Assembly: GCF_024704725.1 (NCBI RefSeq)
Contig: NZ_JALIQS010000005.1
Coordinates: forward strand, 124,001 to 188,000
Direction: 5' to 3'
Length of the DNA stretch: 64,000 nucleotides
From: Shinella sp. CPCC 101442
GTDB lineage: Bacteria > Pseudomonadota > Alphaproteobacteria > Rhizobiales > Rhizobiaceae
The notes under the pieces were generated by a model. It did not search any database, was not told the DNA's origin, and worked only from the letters and a program-made list of their open reading frames with translations. Below are positions 56,485 through 64,000 of this stretch, in pieces. The position numbers and the translations under genes are program-made. The first letter of the stretch is position 1. Every line of letters begins with the position of its first letter.

Positions 56485-56613
56485 TGTTCCTCACTGCGAT
56501 TGAACGGTATTTGTCCTCGCAAACCGAGTGCCGGTTTGCGGCCGGCACGATGCCGATCCATGTTTGATTGTTGGTGTGGAGAACCGGACGGGCGGTACCG
56601 CCCATCCTGGTCT

Positions 56614-58056
56614 TCAGCTGATGTCGAAGGTGATCGTCTTGACGTCGGTGACTTCGCGCAACGTATGCTTGCCGCCAAGGCGGCCCAGGCCGCTTGCCTT
56701 GCCCGAGGCGCCGCCAAACGGCAGGTGCAGCTCCCAGTAGCAGCTTGCGCTGTTGACGTTGACGAGACCGGCCCGGAGCTTTTCACCAAATGCGAAGGCG
56801 CGGCTCAGATCGCGGGTGAATACACTGGCGGCGAGCCCATGTGAGGACGCGTTGGCCGTATCGAGCAAATCGGCATCGTCTGCGCAAACCACCAGGGGCG
56901 CCACTGGCCCGAACGTTTCGGAAGTATTCAATAGGGCCTGGCGATCGACGCGTCCGAGGACTGTGGGTTCGTAGAATAGGCCCGTGCCCCTCTTGCCGCC
57001 GGCATGGATATCTGCGCCTCGGGCCAACCCATCCGCCACGTGCTCTTCGACTTTGGCGATCACCTGCTGATTGTTCAGCGGCCCCATTGTCGTCTGGGCA
57101 AGAAGCGGATCGCCAAGGCGGATGGCCGCGGCAATGCTCGCGATGCGGGCTGCGAGAGCGTCATGGTTCTTCTCGGTGACGAGTATTCGCCCCGTAGCTG
57201 CGCAGACTTGCCCGGCGTTGAAGAAGCTGCCAAACGCGGCAGCTTGAGCTGCTCGATCCAGATCGGCGTCATCCAGCACGACGACCGGTCCATTGCCGCC
57301 TAGCTCCAGCAGCATCGGTTTTCCAGCACCGCGTTTCGCGATTGCGTTTCCGGTCTGCGGGCTGCCGGTGAAACCGATCCCATGCGTGCCTGGATTGGAG
57401 ACGATCTCATCCCCGACGATCGCGCCCGGCCCTAAGACAAGATTGACGGCGCCATCGGGAATGCCAGCTTCTGCAATGCATTCCATCAGTTTGACCGCAC
57501 AAAGCGACGTGGTTGGCGCAGGTACCCAGACGACCGCGTTGCCTGCCGCAAGGCAGGGGGCGAGATACTCGACAGGAATATTGATTGGAAAATTCCACGG
57601 CGTGACGATGGCATAGACACCACGCGCCTGGCGGAAACTTATCACCCTCTTGCCAGGCGTCTCAACGGGGATGAACTCGCCTTCGAGCCACTTGATCAGC
57701 TCAGCAGCCTCCCGAAAACCGGTTGCGGCAGCATCGACCTCACCATAGGCTTCCGTGGCCAGCGGCTTGCCTTGCTCGCGGGCAAGTGTGAGCGCCAGTT
57801 CGTCGCGACGCCTCTCGATGACGTCGGCGACGCGGTTGCAGAGGCGTGAGCGATCCCATGGCGACAACCTGGATAGCGCATTGTGGCCAGCCTGCGCCGC
57901 CTTGATCGCATCTTGCGCGTCGCTGCGGTCGCCCTCGGCGAGCACCGCCAGGTGCTGGCCGTCGTAAGGCGACCTCGCCTCGAACGTCTTGCCGCCGTTT
58001 GACGGTACCCACTTGCCGGCTATGAAATGGTGCGCCTGAACTACACTGTGATCCAT
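56614..58056 (-). CDS. NAD(P)-dependent aldehyde dehydrogenase
   Basis: 480 residues. Asn155 in VTPWNFPINI, Glu251 in LELGGNGP and the nucleophile Cys285 in FFNAGQVCAATGR are all present. The Lys that normally stabilises the cofactor (PKPS/KPA motif) is replaced by Val in VVWVPAPTTS, which places it in an atypical branch and may change cofactor use. Substrate unknown; context suggests an intermediate of the operon's pathway. Confidence 0.9.
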   Translation of the reverse strand: MDHSVVQAHHFIAGKWVPSNGGKTFEARSPYDGQHLAVLAEGDRSDAQDAIKAAQAGHNALSRLSPWDRSRLCNRVADVIERRRDELALTLAREQGKPLATEAYGEVDAAATGFREAAELIKWLEGEFIPVETPGKRVISFRQARGVYAIVTPWNFPINIPVEYLAPCLAAGNAVVWVPAPTTSLCAVKLMECIAEAGIPDGAVNLVLGPGAIVGDEIVSNPGTHGIGFTGSPQTGNAIAKRGAGKPMLLELGGNGPVVVLDDADLDRAAQAAAFGSFFNAGQVCAATGRILVTEKNHDALAARIASIAAAIRLGDPLLAQTTMGPLNNQQVIAKVEEHVADGLARGADIHAGGKRGTGLFYEPTVLGRVDRQALLNTSETFGPVAPLVVCADDADLLDTANASSHGLAASVFTRDLSRAFAFGEKLRAGLVNVNSASCYWELHLPFGGASGKASGLGRLGGKHTLREVTDVKTITFDIS

Positions 58057-58078
58057 TGTCGCTGTTCCGCTTGGTGTA

Positions 58079-59239
58079 TTATTGGGATTGCATGGGATGG
58101 CTGCTGCCCGCTGGGTCGATCTCGCGACCCTTCACGATTAGGCGATCGCACACCAATCTTCTGGAAACTTCGAGGCCTTCGCTGGCCGCGTCTCTGAAAG
58201 TCCAGGGCTCATCCCGCCATTTCAAGACAGCAACATTGGCTTCGTCGCCAACGGCGATGCGGCCAAGATCAGGGCGGCCGATCACCTTTGCAGGGTTGGC
58301 GCTGCCGGCAGCCAGAGCCGTCGTCTGATCCACGCCGAGCGCGATCATCTTGTTGATCGTGGTCAGAAGGTCGAAAGCAGGGCCGTTCACCGAAAGGGAA
58401 TGGATGTCCGAGCTGATCAGGTCGGGCACGAAACCTTCGGCCAACATCTCGCGGCAGACGCGGAACGAGAAGCCGCCCATGCCATGGCCGATGTCGAAAT
58501 GGACGCCGTTCTCGCGTGCCCGCCATACCGCGTCCCGGACGCGGCCATTTTCGGTCGCCGCATTGGGGTCTGGTCGGCAGCAATGCGTGATGATGTCGCC
58601 GGGCCGCAGTCGCTGCAGGACTTCCTCGATGGTGGGAGGGTCGAGGTCGACGTGGCACATCACCGGCAGTTTCAGGCGTTCCGCCACCTTAAGCGCCACT
58701 TCGAGGGCTGCGCCGCCGTTTTCGCCGGAAGCTTTCCGGCCGGCTCGCACCTTGATGCCGACGATTCTCTCTGGGTAAGCCTGCGCGGCTTCGATGCAGC
58801 TCTCTGCGTCGACGAGGCGCATATCGCAGCATTCCCCGACCATGACGCGCTTGGAGAAACCGAAGATTCCCGGGAACGAGATGTTGAGAAAGGCAAAGGC
58901 ATGGAACGGCAGGGCCTCGAAGATAAAGGTCTTCAGGCCTTCGAAGTTTCCTGCTCCGGCCGAGCCGGCATCAACGAAGGTCCCGGTCGCGGATCGATGC
59001 GCAACCAGCTCCGGCCGGACCCCCAAGGAGGTGGCGCCCCAGTAAATATGTGTATGGATGTCGGTCAACGCCGGCAGGACGATTGCGTCTCGGACATCTA
59101 CGACAATATCGTCCTGACGCGCCAAGCCGGTGCCAATGGCCGCAATGCGACCGTCTACGATGGCGACATCTGCTGTTGCAGCCGGTGTGTCGCCAAACGC
59201 CAGGACATGGCCGCCCTGTAGAATTGTTCTTCGTGCCAT
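58079..59239 (-). CDS. Amidohydrolase/deacetylase-family metallohydrolase
   Basis: 386 residues. Metal ligands H62 and H64 in TDIHTHIYWG, the carboxylated Lys163 in VGIKVRAG, H196 in MCHVD, H219 in ITHCC and D278 in ISSDIHS are all visible. Matches the EF_0837/Atu3266-type deacetylase branch, of which Atu3266-like enzymes hydrolyse acetyl-(R)-mandelate-type esters. First gene of the minus-strand operon, divergent from the transporter. It may release the carbon source from an acyl derivative; that is inference. Confidence 0.85.
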   Translation of the reverse strand: MARRTILQGGHVLAFGDTPAATADVAIVDGRIAAIGTGLARQDDIVVDVRDAIVLPALTDIHTHIYWGATSLGVRPELVAHRSATGTFVDAGSAGAGNFEGLKTFIFEALPFHAFAFLNISFPGIFGFSKRVMVGECCDMRLVDAESCIEAAQAYPERIVGIKVRAGRKASGENGGAALEVALKVAERLKLPVMCHVDLDPPTIEEVLQRLRPGDIITHCCRPDPNAATENGRVRDAVWRARENGVHFDIGHGMGGFSFRVCREMLAEGFVPDLISSDIHSLSVNGPAFDLLTTINKMIALGVDQTTALAAGSANPAKVIGRPDLGRIAVGDEANVAVLKWRDEPWTFRDAASEGLEVSRRLVCDRLIVKGREIDPAGSSHPMQSQ

Positions 59240-59335
59240 TGGCGAACTTGTCTCCGGTTAGGGCCCTATGCAGCGCCTGTTGTTGGCGCGGGCCGTTCAA
59301 GATGGGTGGTGATCTGCGCATCAAAAAAGCACATA

Positions 59336-59349
59336 CTGACTAGTCAGTC
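59336..59349. promoter_or_regulatory. Perfect 14-bp palindrome, candidate TetR operator
   Basis: ACTGACTAGTCAGT sits in the divergent gap (59240-59425) between the amidohydrolase and the binding-protein gene. A TTGACA at 59355-59360 lies 5 bases downstream, so a bound repressor would block the plus-strand promoter and probably the minus-strand one as well. TetR proteins bind such ~14-16 bp palindromes. Confidence 0.6.
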
Positions 59350-59425
59350 AATATTGACAGCGGCGCTATTTTCATTTCAGATGGCTGTGTCATTCGACAT
59401 TCACAGCACCATTTGGGAGGTTCTT

Positions 59426-60670
59426 ATGGGCAACAGGTTTTTGGCCGCATTGGTAATCAGTACGGCAACTGCAGCGGCGTTGCTGCACTCTGGCAGTGCT
59501 TGGGCCACGGACACAGTGCGGGTCCGGGTTGCGGAATACAGCGCCAAAACGGGCCCATTTTTCCAGGAGCTTGCTAAAAAGTTCAATGCTGCGAATCCTG
59601 ATATCGAGGTCCAGATCGAGCATCTTCCCTGGCCAGAGATGCAGCAGCAGCTCGTCAGCGACATCTCAGCCGGTACCGCACCCGATGTTTCGCATATGGC
59701 GACGCGCTGGATGGCGGGATTTGCCAAGGATGGGGCGCTCGCTCCGATCGAGGACCTGATGTCGCCCGCCTTTGCCGACACCTTCGTGCCGACATATCTC
59801 GATCTTCAGAAGCAGGACGGTCATACGTGGGGCCTGCCGATTGCCGCATCGGCACGCGGCCTGTTCTACAACAAGAAGCTCTTCGACAAGGCTGGTATCG
59901 CGAAGCCGCCGACGACCTGGGACGAAACATTCGAAGCAGCCAAGAAAATCGCCGCGCTCGGCGATGGCGTCTACGGCATCGGCGTTCAGGGCCGGGACCT
60001 GGATACCGAAGGCTATTGGTTCTACAGCCTCTGGACCCACGGTGGAAGCATTCTCGGCCCGGACGGCAAGAGCGGTTTCGCCTCCCCGGAGGCCGTGCTG
60101 GCGACCAACAACTATCTGCGGATGATCAAGGCAAGCGTCACGCAGCCGGGTGTTACCGGTGCCAGCCGCGAAGACCTGCAGAATCTCTTCGCCGCTGGAA
60201 AGATGGGCATGGTCTTGTCGGGCCCCTGGTTCAATGCACAGCTCGCCGAGCAGGGCAAGGATGTCGAGTACGGAATCAGCCGCATTCCGGTCGCCACGAC
60301 CGAGGCGACTTACGGCGTCACCGACACGATCGCCGTCCTGGAATCCTCGAAAGTGAAGCCCCAGGCGATGAAGTTCCTGGAGTTCATCTTCAATAAGGAA
60401 AACAGGCTTGAATTCGGCAAGCTCGAAGGTTTTGTCCCGGTCTTGAAGGCGGAATCGACCGAGCCCTTCTTCACCGAGAATCCGAAGATGTCAGTGTTCC
60501 TGGAAATGGGGCCGCTGGCAAAGTTTGCGCCCCTGTTCCCGCGTTGGGAAGAGATGGCGGACGGCCTCAAGACCGAATTGTCCAGGATCTATTCGGGCGA
60601 AGTTTCAGCCGAAGAAGGCCTGAAGCAGGCGGCCGCGAAGATGGATGCGATCCTTGCCGAAGACGAATAG
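59426..60670 (+). CDS. ABC-transporter extracellular solute-binding protein (family 1, sugar type)
   Basis: 414 residues. Signal peptide to about residue 27 (SGSAWA). The mature protein has the SBP family-1 pattern: FFQELAKKFNAANPDIEVQI, GTAPDVSHMATRWMAGF, FAAGKMGMVLSGPWF and DTIAVLESSKVKPQAMKFLE. It captures an oligosaccharide, polyol or similar polar ligand for the two permeases downstream. GGGAGG lies 5 bases before the ATG. First gene of the import operon. Confidence 0.9.
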   Translation: MGNRFLAALVISTATAAALLHSGSAWATDTVRVRVAEYSAKTGPFFQELAKKFNAANPDIEVQIEHLPWPEMQQQLVSDISAGTAPDVSHMATRWMAGFAKDGALAPIEDLMSPAFADTFVPTYLDLQKQDGHTWGLPIAASARGLFYNKKLFDKAGIAKPPTTWDETFEAAKKIAALGDGVYGIGVQGRDLDTEGYWFYSLWTHGGSILGPDGKSGFASPEAVLATNNYLRMIKASVTQPGVTGASREDLQNLFAAGKMGMVLSGPWFNAQLAEQGKDVEYGISRIPVATTEATYGVTDTIAVLESSKVKPQAMKFLEFIFNKENRLEFGKLEGFVPVLKAESTEPFFTENPKMSVFLEMGPLAKFAPLFPRWEEMADGLKTELSRIYSGEVSAEEGLKQAAAKMDAILAEDE

Positions 60671-60709
60671 GTCCTGAAATCGTCGTCCGCAGGCGACCCC
60701 ACTCTCCTC

Positions 60710-60734
60710 AGGTGGCGTGATAACCACGCCACCT
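60710..60734 (+). terminator. Hairpin between binding-protein and permease genes
   Basis: AGGTGGCGTG pairs perfectly with CACGCCACCT around ATAAC and is followed by CTCTTCC with a weak T content. Such stems often stabilise the binding-protein transcript, giving more SBP than permease. Confidence 0.75.
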
Positions 60735-60757
60735 CTCTTCCTTAAAGGTAAGCGCGT

Positions 60758-61702
60758 ATGCGAGGAATTGAGAATACCGCTCTAAGGCGGGGCGTTAACG
60801 CGGGTCGGCCGAACAGGGCTGGGCAACCGGATCGGGCCTTGGCGATGATCCTGATCGCGCCTTGTCTGCTGCTTTCGGTCGCCGTGATCGGCTATCCGAT
60901 ATTCGACGTGATCCGCATGTCGCTCTTCGATGTGAGCCGCACGGGCATGGTCCGCGAGTTCGCCGGGCTGACCAATTTTGTCAAAGCGTTCGCCGACCCG
61001 GTTTTTCTGCAGGCTGCACGCCAGACCTTCGTCTGGACTGTCTGCGTGGTGGGTGGAACCCTGCTGGTCTCGGTGCCGATCGCTCTCATCCTCAATGAGG
61101 ATTTCTATGGCCGGACGATCGCCCGAACGATCGTGCTGCTGCCGTGGGCCATTTCACTGGCGATGACGGCGGTGGTCTGGCGCTATGTCGTCAACGGTGA
61201 TTTCGGCACGCTCAACATGACGCTGGCCGCACTTGGTCTGCCATTTGAGAACTATCCCTGGTTGGCCGACGCCAGGATGGCGTTCCTCATCGAGATAATG
61301 GTCGGAATTTTGGTCTCGGTACCATTTACCGTAACGATTTTGCTTGGTGGACTGACGTCTATTCCGGAGTCTTTGTACGAAGCCTCCGCCATCGACGGGG
61401 CGTCGTCGACAAAGAAGTTCTACTACATCACGATGCCACTGCTCTGGCCATTCATGCAGATCGCGCTCGTCCTCAACGTCATCTATGTCTTCAATTCCTT
61501 CCCGATCATCTGGATCATGACGAACGGAGGTCCCGCCAACCGGACCGACATTCTGATCACCTATGTCTACAAGCAAGCCTTCGCCTTCGGGAAGCTTGGC
61601 AACGCTGCAGCCGGCTCTGTTGTAATGTTTGCTATGTTGTTGGTCTTCGCCATCGTCTATCTGTTTCTGACAAAAGCGCAGGGGGCACGCAACGATGTCT
61701 AA
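60758..61702 (+). CDS. ABC-transporter permease (MalF-like)
   Basis: 314 residues with about six membrane helices, the first at residues ~28-50. The EAA loop (SLYEASAIDGASSTKKFYYI) contacts the ATPase. LTNFVKAFADPVFLQA and VYKQAFAFGKLGNAAAG are sugar-type permease strings. AAAGG lies about 10 bases before the ATG. The second permease begins within its last codons. Confidence 0.9.
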   Translation: MRGIENTALRRGVNAGRPNRAGQPDRALAMILIAPCLLLSVAVIGYPIFDVIRMSLFDVSRTGMVREFAGLTNFVKAFADPVFLQAARQTFVWTVCVVGGTLLVSVPIALILNEDFYGRTIARTIVLLPWAISLAMTAVVWRYVVNGDFGTLNMTLAALGLPFENYPWLADARMAFLIEIMVGILVSVPFTVTILLGGLTSIPESLYEASAIDGASSTKKFYYITMPLLWPFMQIALVLNVIYVFNSFPIIWIMTNGGPANRTDILITYVYKQAFAFGKLGNAAAGSVVMFAMLLVFAIVYLFLTKAQGARNDV

Positions 61703-62522
61703 GGCGAAGAAAAGTCTTGTTTGCTGGGCGCTGCTTTCGCCGTTCCTGGTAGTCGTTCTCTTTCCCTATGCGACGATGCTGTCGACGTCGTTGAAGCAGA
61801 AGGACGAGATATTCACCTTCCATCGAACCTGGCTGCCACGTGATTTCTATCTGGGCAATTTTGCCGAACTCATTTTCGAGAAAGGTTTCGGACGGGCATT
61901 GGTGAACTCGCTGGCCATCAGTGTCGGGGCGACCGTCCTGTCCCTTGCGGTGGCTATCCCTGCCGCCTATGCGCTCACCCGGATGAGGGTTCCAGCCAAG
62001 GGTGCGCTGACCAACTACCTGCTCATCACCCAGATGATCTCGCCGATCGTCCTGATTGTCGGCCTGTTCCGAATGTTTGCCTATTTCGGCCTGGTCAACA
62101 GCCTCCTATCGGTCATAATCGCCCACAGCGCCTTCTTCATGGCATTTGCCGTATGGATGCTGCAAAGCTATTTCGCGACAATCCCGAAAGATCTCGAAGA
62201 AGCCGCGTGGATGGATGGTGCCAGCCGCTTCAGCGCCTTCGTCCGTGTCTTCCTGCCGCTGTGTCTTCCCGGCGTCGTCGTGACGGCAATCTTCACCTTC
62301 GTCAATTCCTGGAATGAATATGCGATGTCGCTGACACTGCTGCGTCAGGTCAGCCAGCAGACCGCACCGGTCCAGATCGCGTTCCTGACAGGGACGCTCT
62401 ACCAAATTGAATGGCATCTCATCATGGCCGCGACGCTGCTTGCGTCGGTGCCTGTCGCAATCGTCTTTGCATCCATCCAGCGCTACCTCATCGGGGGAAT
62501 GGCGTTGGGTGGCGTCAAGTAG
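61695..62522 (+). CDS. ABC-transporter permease (MalG-like)
   Basis: 275 residues, six membrane helices. EAA loop DLEEAAWMDGASRFSAFVRV, the MISPIVLIVGLFRMF region and VNSWNEYAMSL are typical of the MalG family. It overlaps the first permease by 8 bases, so translation is coupled, and the ATPase gene begins 10 bases later. Confidence 0.92.
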   Translation: MSKAKKSLVCWALLSPFLVVVLFPYATMLSTSLKQKDEIFTFHRTWLPRDFYLGNFAELIFEKGFGRALVNSLAISVGATVLSLAVAIPAAYALTRMRVPAKGALTNYLLITQMISPIVLIVGLFRMFAYFGLVNSLLSVIIAHSAFFMAFAVWMLQSYFATIPKDLEEAAWMDGASRFSAFVRVFLPLCLPGVVVTAIFTFVNSWNEYAMSLTLLRQVSQQTAPVQIAFLTGTLYQIEWHLIMAATLLASVPVAIVFASIQRYLIGGMALGGVK

Positions 62523-62532
62523 GAGGAGCAAA

Positions 62533-63606
62533 GTGGCTTCGATCAATCTCACCAACATTCGCAAGCAATATGGCTCGCTTACGATCATCGACGACATCAA
62601 TATTGAAATCGAGGATCGGGAGTTTGTTGTACTGGTCGGCCCGTCTGGATGCGGAAAATCTACGCTTTTGCGGATGATAGCCGGGCTGGAATCGATCTCG
62701 GGAGGTACCATCGCCATTGACGGCAAGGTCGTTAACGACGTTGGCCCGCAGCACCGCGACTTGGCGATGGTCTTTCAGACCTATGCGCTTTATCCGCATA
62801 TGACGACTGCCCAGAACATCGGCTTTCCCCTCAAACTGCGCGGCGCCAGCAAGGACGAAATTGACCGTGCTATCGCCGGGGTTGCCAACACGCTACATCT
62901 CGATGCGCTTCTTGACCGGCAACCGCGCGCCCTTTCCGGCGGGCAGCGTCAACGCGTCGCGATGGGCCGAGCCATGGTACGAGAGCCGCGGGCATTCCTA
63001 TTCGATGAACCATTGAGCAATCTCGATGCGAAACTCAGGCATCATATGCGCATCGAGTTGCGCCAATTGCACACGTCGCTGGGCGCCACGTCGATCTATG
63101 TCACGCATGACCAGATCGAGGCGATGACCATGGCTGACCGCATCGTCGTGATGAACCGAGGCAAAGTCGAGCAGGTGGGCACTCCGCTTGAGCTTTTCGA
63201 CAAACCGGCAAATGTTTTCGTCGCCGGGTTTCTCGGTTCGCCGACGATCAACCTGGGCAACGCAACGCTGTATGCCGCGGACGGATCAGCCAGGCTCGAA
63301 TTCGATGCCGGTTCTGGTCCGATCGACCTCGCCAATGTCGCGCCCTCGGCTCACAGGGACGTCGTGGCCGGAATCCGGCCGCAACACCTGGAAGTTGTTT
63401 CTCCAGAAGGTGCCAAGCTCACCGGAATGGTAGACCTCGTCGAACATACCGGGTGTGAGACGAATGTCATTCTTTCAGTCGGTTCCGAGAAATGGACTGT
63501 CCAATCTCGCAACCGCCAGCATCTCACGCAAGGAGAGCATGTCGGGCTCGTCTTCGACCCGATCAACCTCCACCTCTTCGCAGCCGAAACGAAGGAACGT
63601 ATTTGA
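62533..63606 (+). CDS. ABC-transporter ATP-binding protein (UgpC/MalK-like)
   Basis: 357 residues. Walker A GPSGCGKST, signature LSGGQRQRVAMG, Walker B AFLFDEPLSNLD, switch THDQIEAM, and a C-terminal TOBE/OB regulatory domain (VAGIRPQHLEVV). GTG at 62533 follows AGGAGGAG. The stop overlaps the TetR start (TGATG). Confidence 0.96.
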   Translation: MASINLTNIRKQYGSLTIIDDINIEIEDREFVVLVGPSGCGKSTLLRMIAGLESISGGTIAIDGKVVNDVGPQHRDLAMVFQTYALYPHMTTAQNIGFPLKLRGASKDEIDRAIAGVANTLHLDALLDRQPRALSGGQRQRVAMGRAMVREPRAFLFDEPLSNLDAKLRHHMRIELRQLHTSLGATSIYVTHDQIEAMTMADRIVVMNRGKVEQVGTPLELFDKPANVFVAGFLGSPTINLGNATLYAADGSARLEFDAGSGPIDLANVAPSAHRDVVAGIRPQHLEVVSPEGAKLTGMVDLVEHTGCETNVILSVGSEKWTVQSRNRQHLTQGEHVGLVFDPINLHLFAAETKERI

Positions 63607-64000
63607 TGGTAACAATGCGCAAGCGAGGCTCCGATGGCGGAGCAGAACCGGCTGGTAGAAAGCGTGACCCCGAACGCACGCGGCTCGCGATCATCGAAGC
63701 GGCTCGCGAGGAGTTCGCCGAAAACGGTTACGATGGTGCGCGTACCGATCGCATCGCCACCCGTACCGGCATGAGCAAGGGTGTGCTTTACCACTACTTC
63801 AATTCGAAAGACGAACTGTTCGTCGCCGTTCTGGAGGACATCTATCGGGAACTGCGCTCCCAGAACGAAGCTCTGGTTCTGGCTGATTTCGAGCCGGAAG
63901 CGGGTATTCGCGAACTCATTGCGCATACGTACAATTATTTCGTCAATCATCCCGAGTTCATCGTGTTGGTGAACTCCGAAAACCTGATGAAATCCGAACA
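63606..64000 (+). CDS. TetR-family transcriptional regulator (3' partial)
   Basis: At least 131 residues, cut by the window edge. A basic, Gly-rich N-terminus is followed by the TetR helix-turn-helix (ARTDRIATRTGMSKGVLYHY, FNSKDELF). The start ATG overlaps the ATPase stop. It probably binds the palindrome at 59336-59349 and controls both operons; the inducer is presumably the imported substrate or a derivative. The C-terminal ligand domain is not visible. Confidence 0.88.
   Translation, partial: MVTMRKRGSDGGAEPAGRKRDPERTRLAIIEAAREEFAENGYDGARTDRIATRTGMSKGVLYHYFNSKDELFVAVLEDIYRELRSQNEALVLADFEPEAGIRELIAHTYNYFVNHPEFIVLVNSENLMKSE

Overview
The window is chromosomal DNA of an alphaproteobacterium of the Hyphomicrobiales, most probably Rhizobiaceae (Rhizobium, Agrobacterium, Ensifer or Shinella type). 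The evidence is the ruvCAB-ybgC-tolQRAB-pal-cpoB-tilS-ftsH-glmM order, a ChpT/CtrA/SciP cell-cycle cluster, an EipA (DUF1134) protein, a serC leader RNA of the alphaproteobacterial type, tandem Omp25/Omp31-like porins, and an rpoH with the diagnostic RpoH box. Genes are dense, GC-rich, and often translationally coupled.

Layout. (1) 1-10 kb: the 3' end of a secreted RTX protein, a small secreted protein, transaldolase divergent from a SorC-family regulator, a one-domain LuxR-type protein, 5-formyl-THF cyclo-ligase with a YmdB-like phosphodiesterase, a stress-type flavin-binding protein, a periplasmic metallo-hydrolase, YebC and an LLM oxidoreductase. (2) 10-25 kb: DNA repair (ruvC, ruvA, ruvB) interrupted by a vapBC toxin-antitoxin pair, then NUDIX, YbgC, the complete Tol-Pal envelope machine, tilS, ftsH and glmM. 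(3) 25-34.8 kb: two paralogous outer-membrane barrels, serC-serA behind a probable serC-motif leader, a chemoreceptor, an EamA transporter and purA. (4) 34.8-43 kb: a long Pro/Glu-rich membrane protein, rpoH behind a promoter that looks RpoH-dependent, rluD, an rRNA/tRNA methyltransferase, small envelope proteins and eipA. (5) 43-48.6 kb: the cell-cycle block chpT, a single-domain receiver, ctrA, a FliJ-like protein and sciP. The 529-bp ctrA/fliJ intergenic region carries seven GANTC (CcrM) sites and a CtrA-like octamer. (6) 48.8-50.2 kb: mnmA and an elongator tRNA-Met gene.

(7) 50.3-64 kb: an accessory block directly downstream of the tRNA. It begins with a serine-recombinase remnant lacking its catalytic domain, an SDR dehydrogenase and a frameshifted DsbA/FrnE-type pseudogene. 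Two divergent operons follow. The minus-strand one encodes an amidohydrolase, an aldehyde dehydrogenase, a fumarylacetoacetate-hydrolase-family enzyme, a RidA/CnbZ-like putative deaminase and a GMC oxidoreductase. The plus-strand one encodes a binding-protein-dependent ABC importer ending in a TetR regulator cut by the window edge. A perfect 14-bp palindrome sits between the operons and is the obvious TetR operator candidate. This looks like a self-contained uptake, degradation and regulation cassette whose substrate I cannot name. It is the best candidate in the window for an undescribed system.

All assignments come from reading the sequence; no database search was run.
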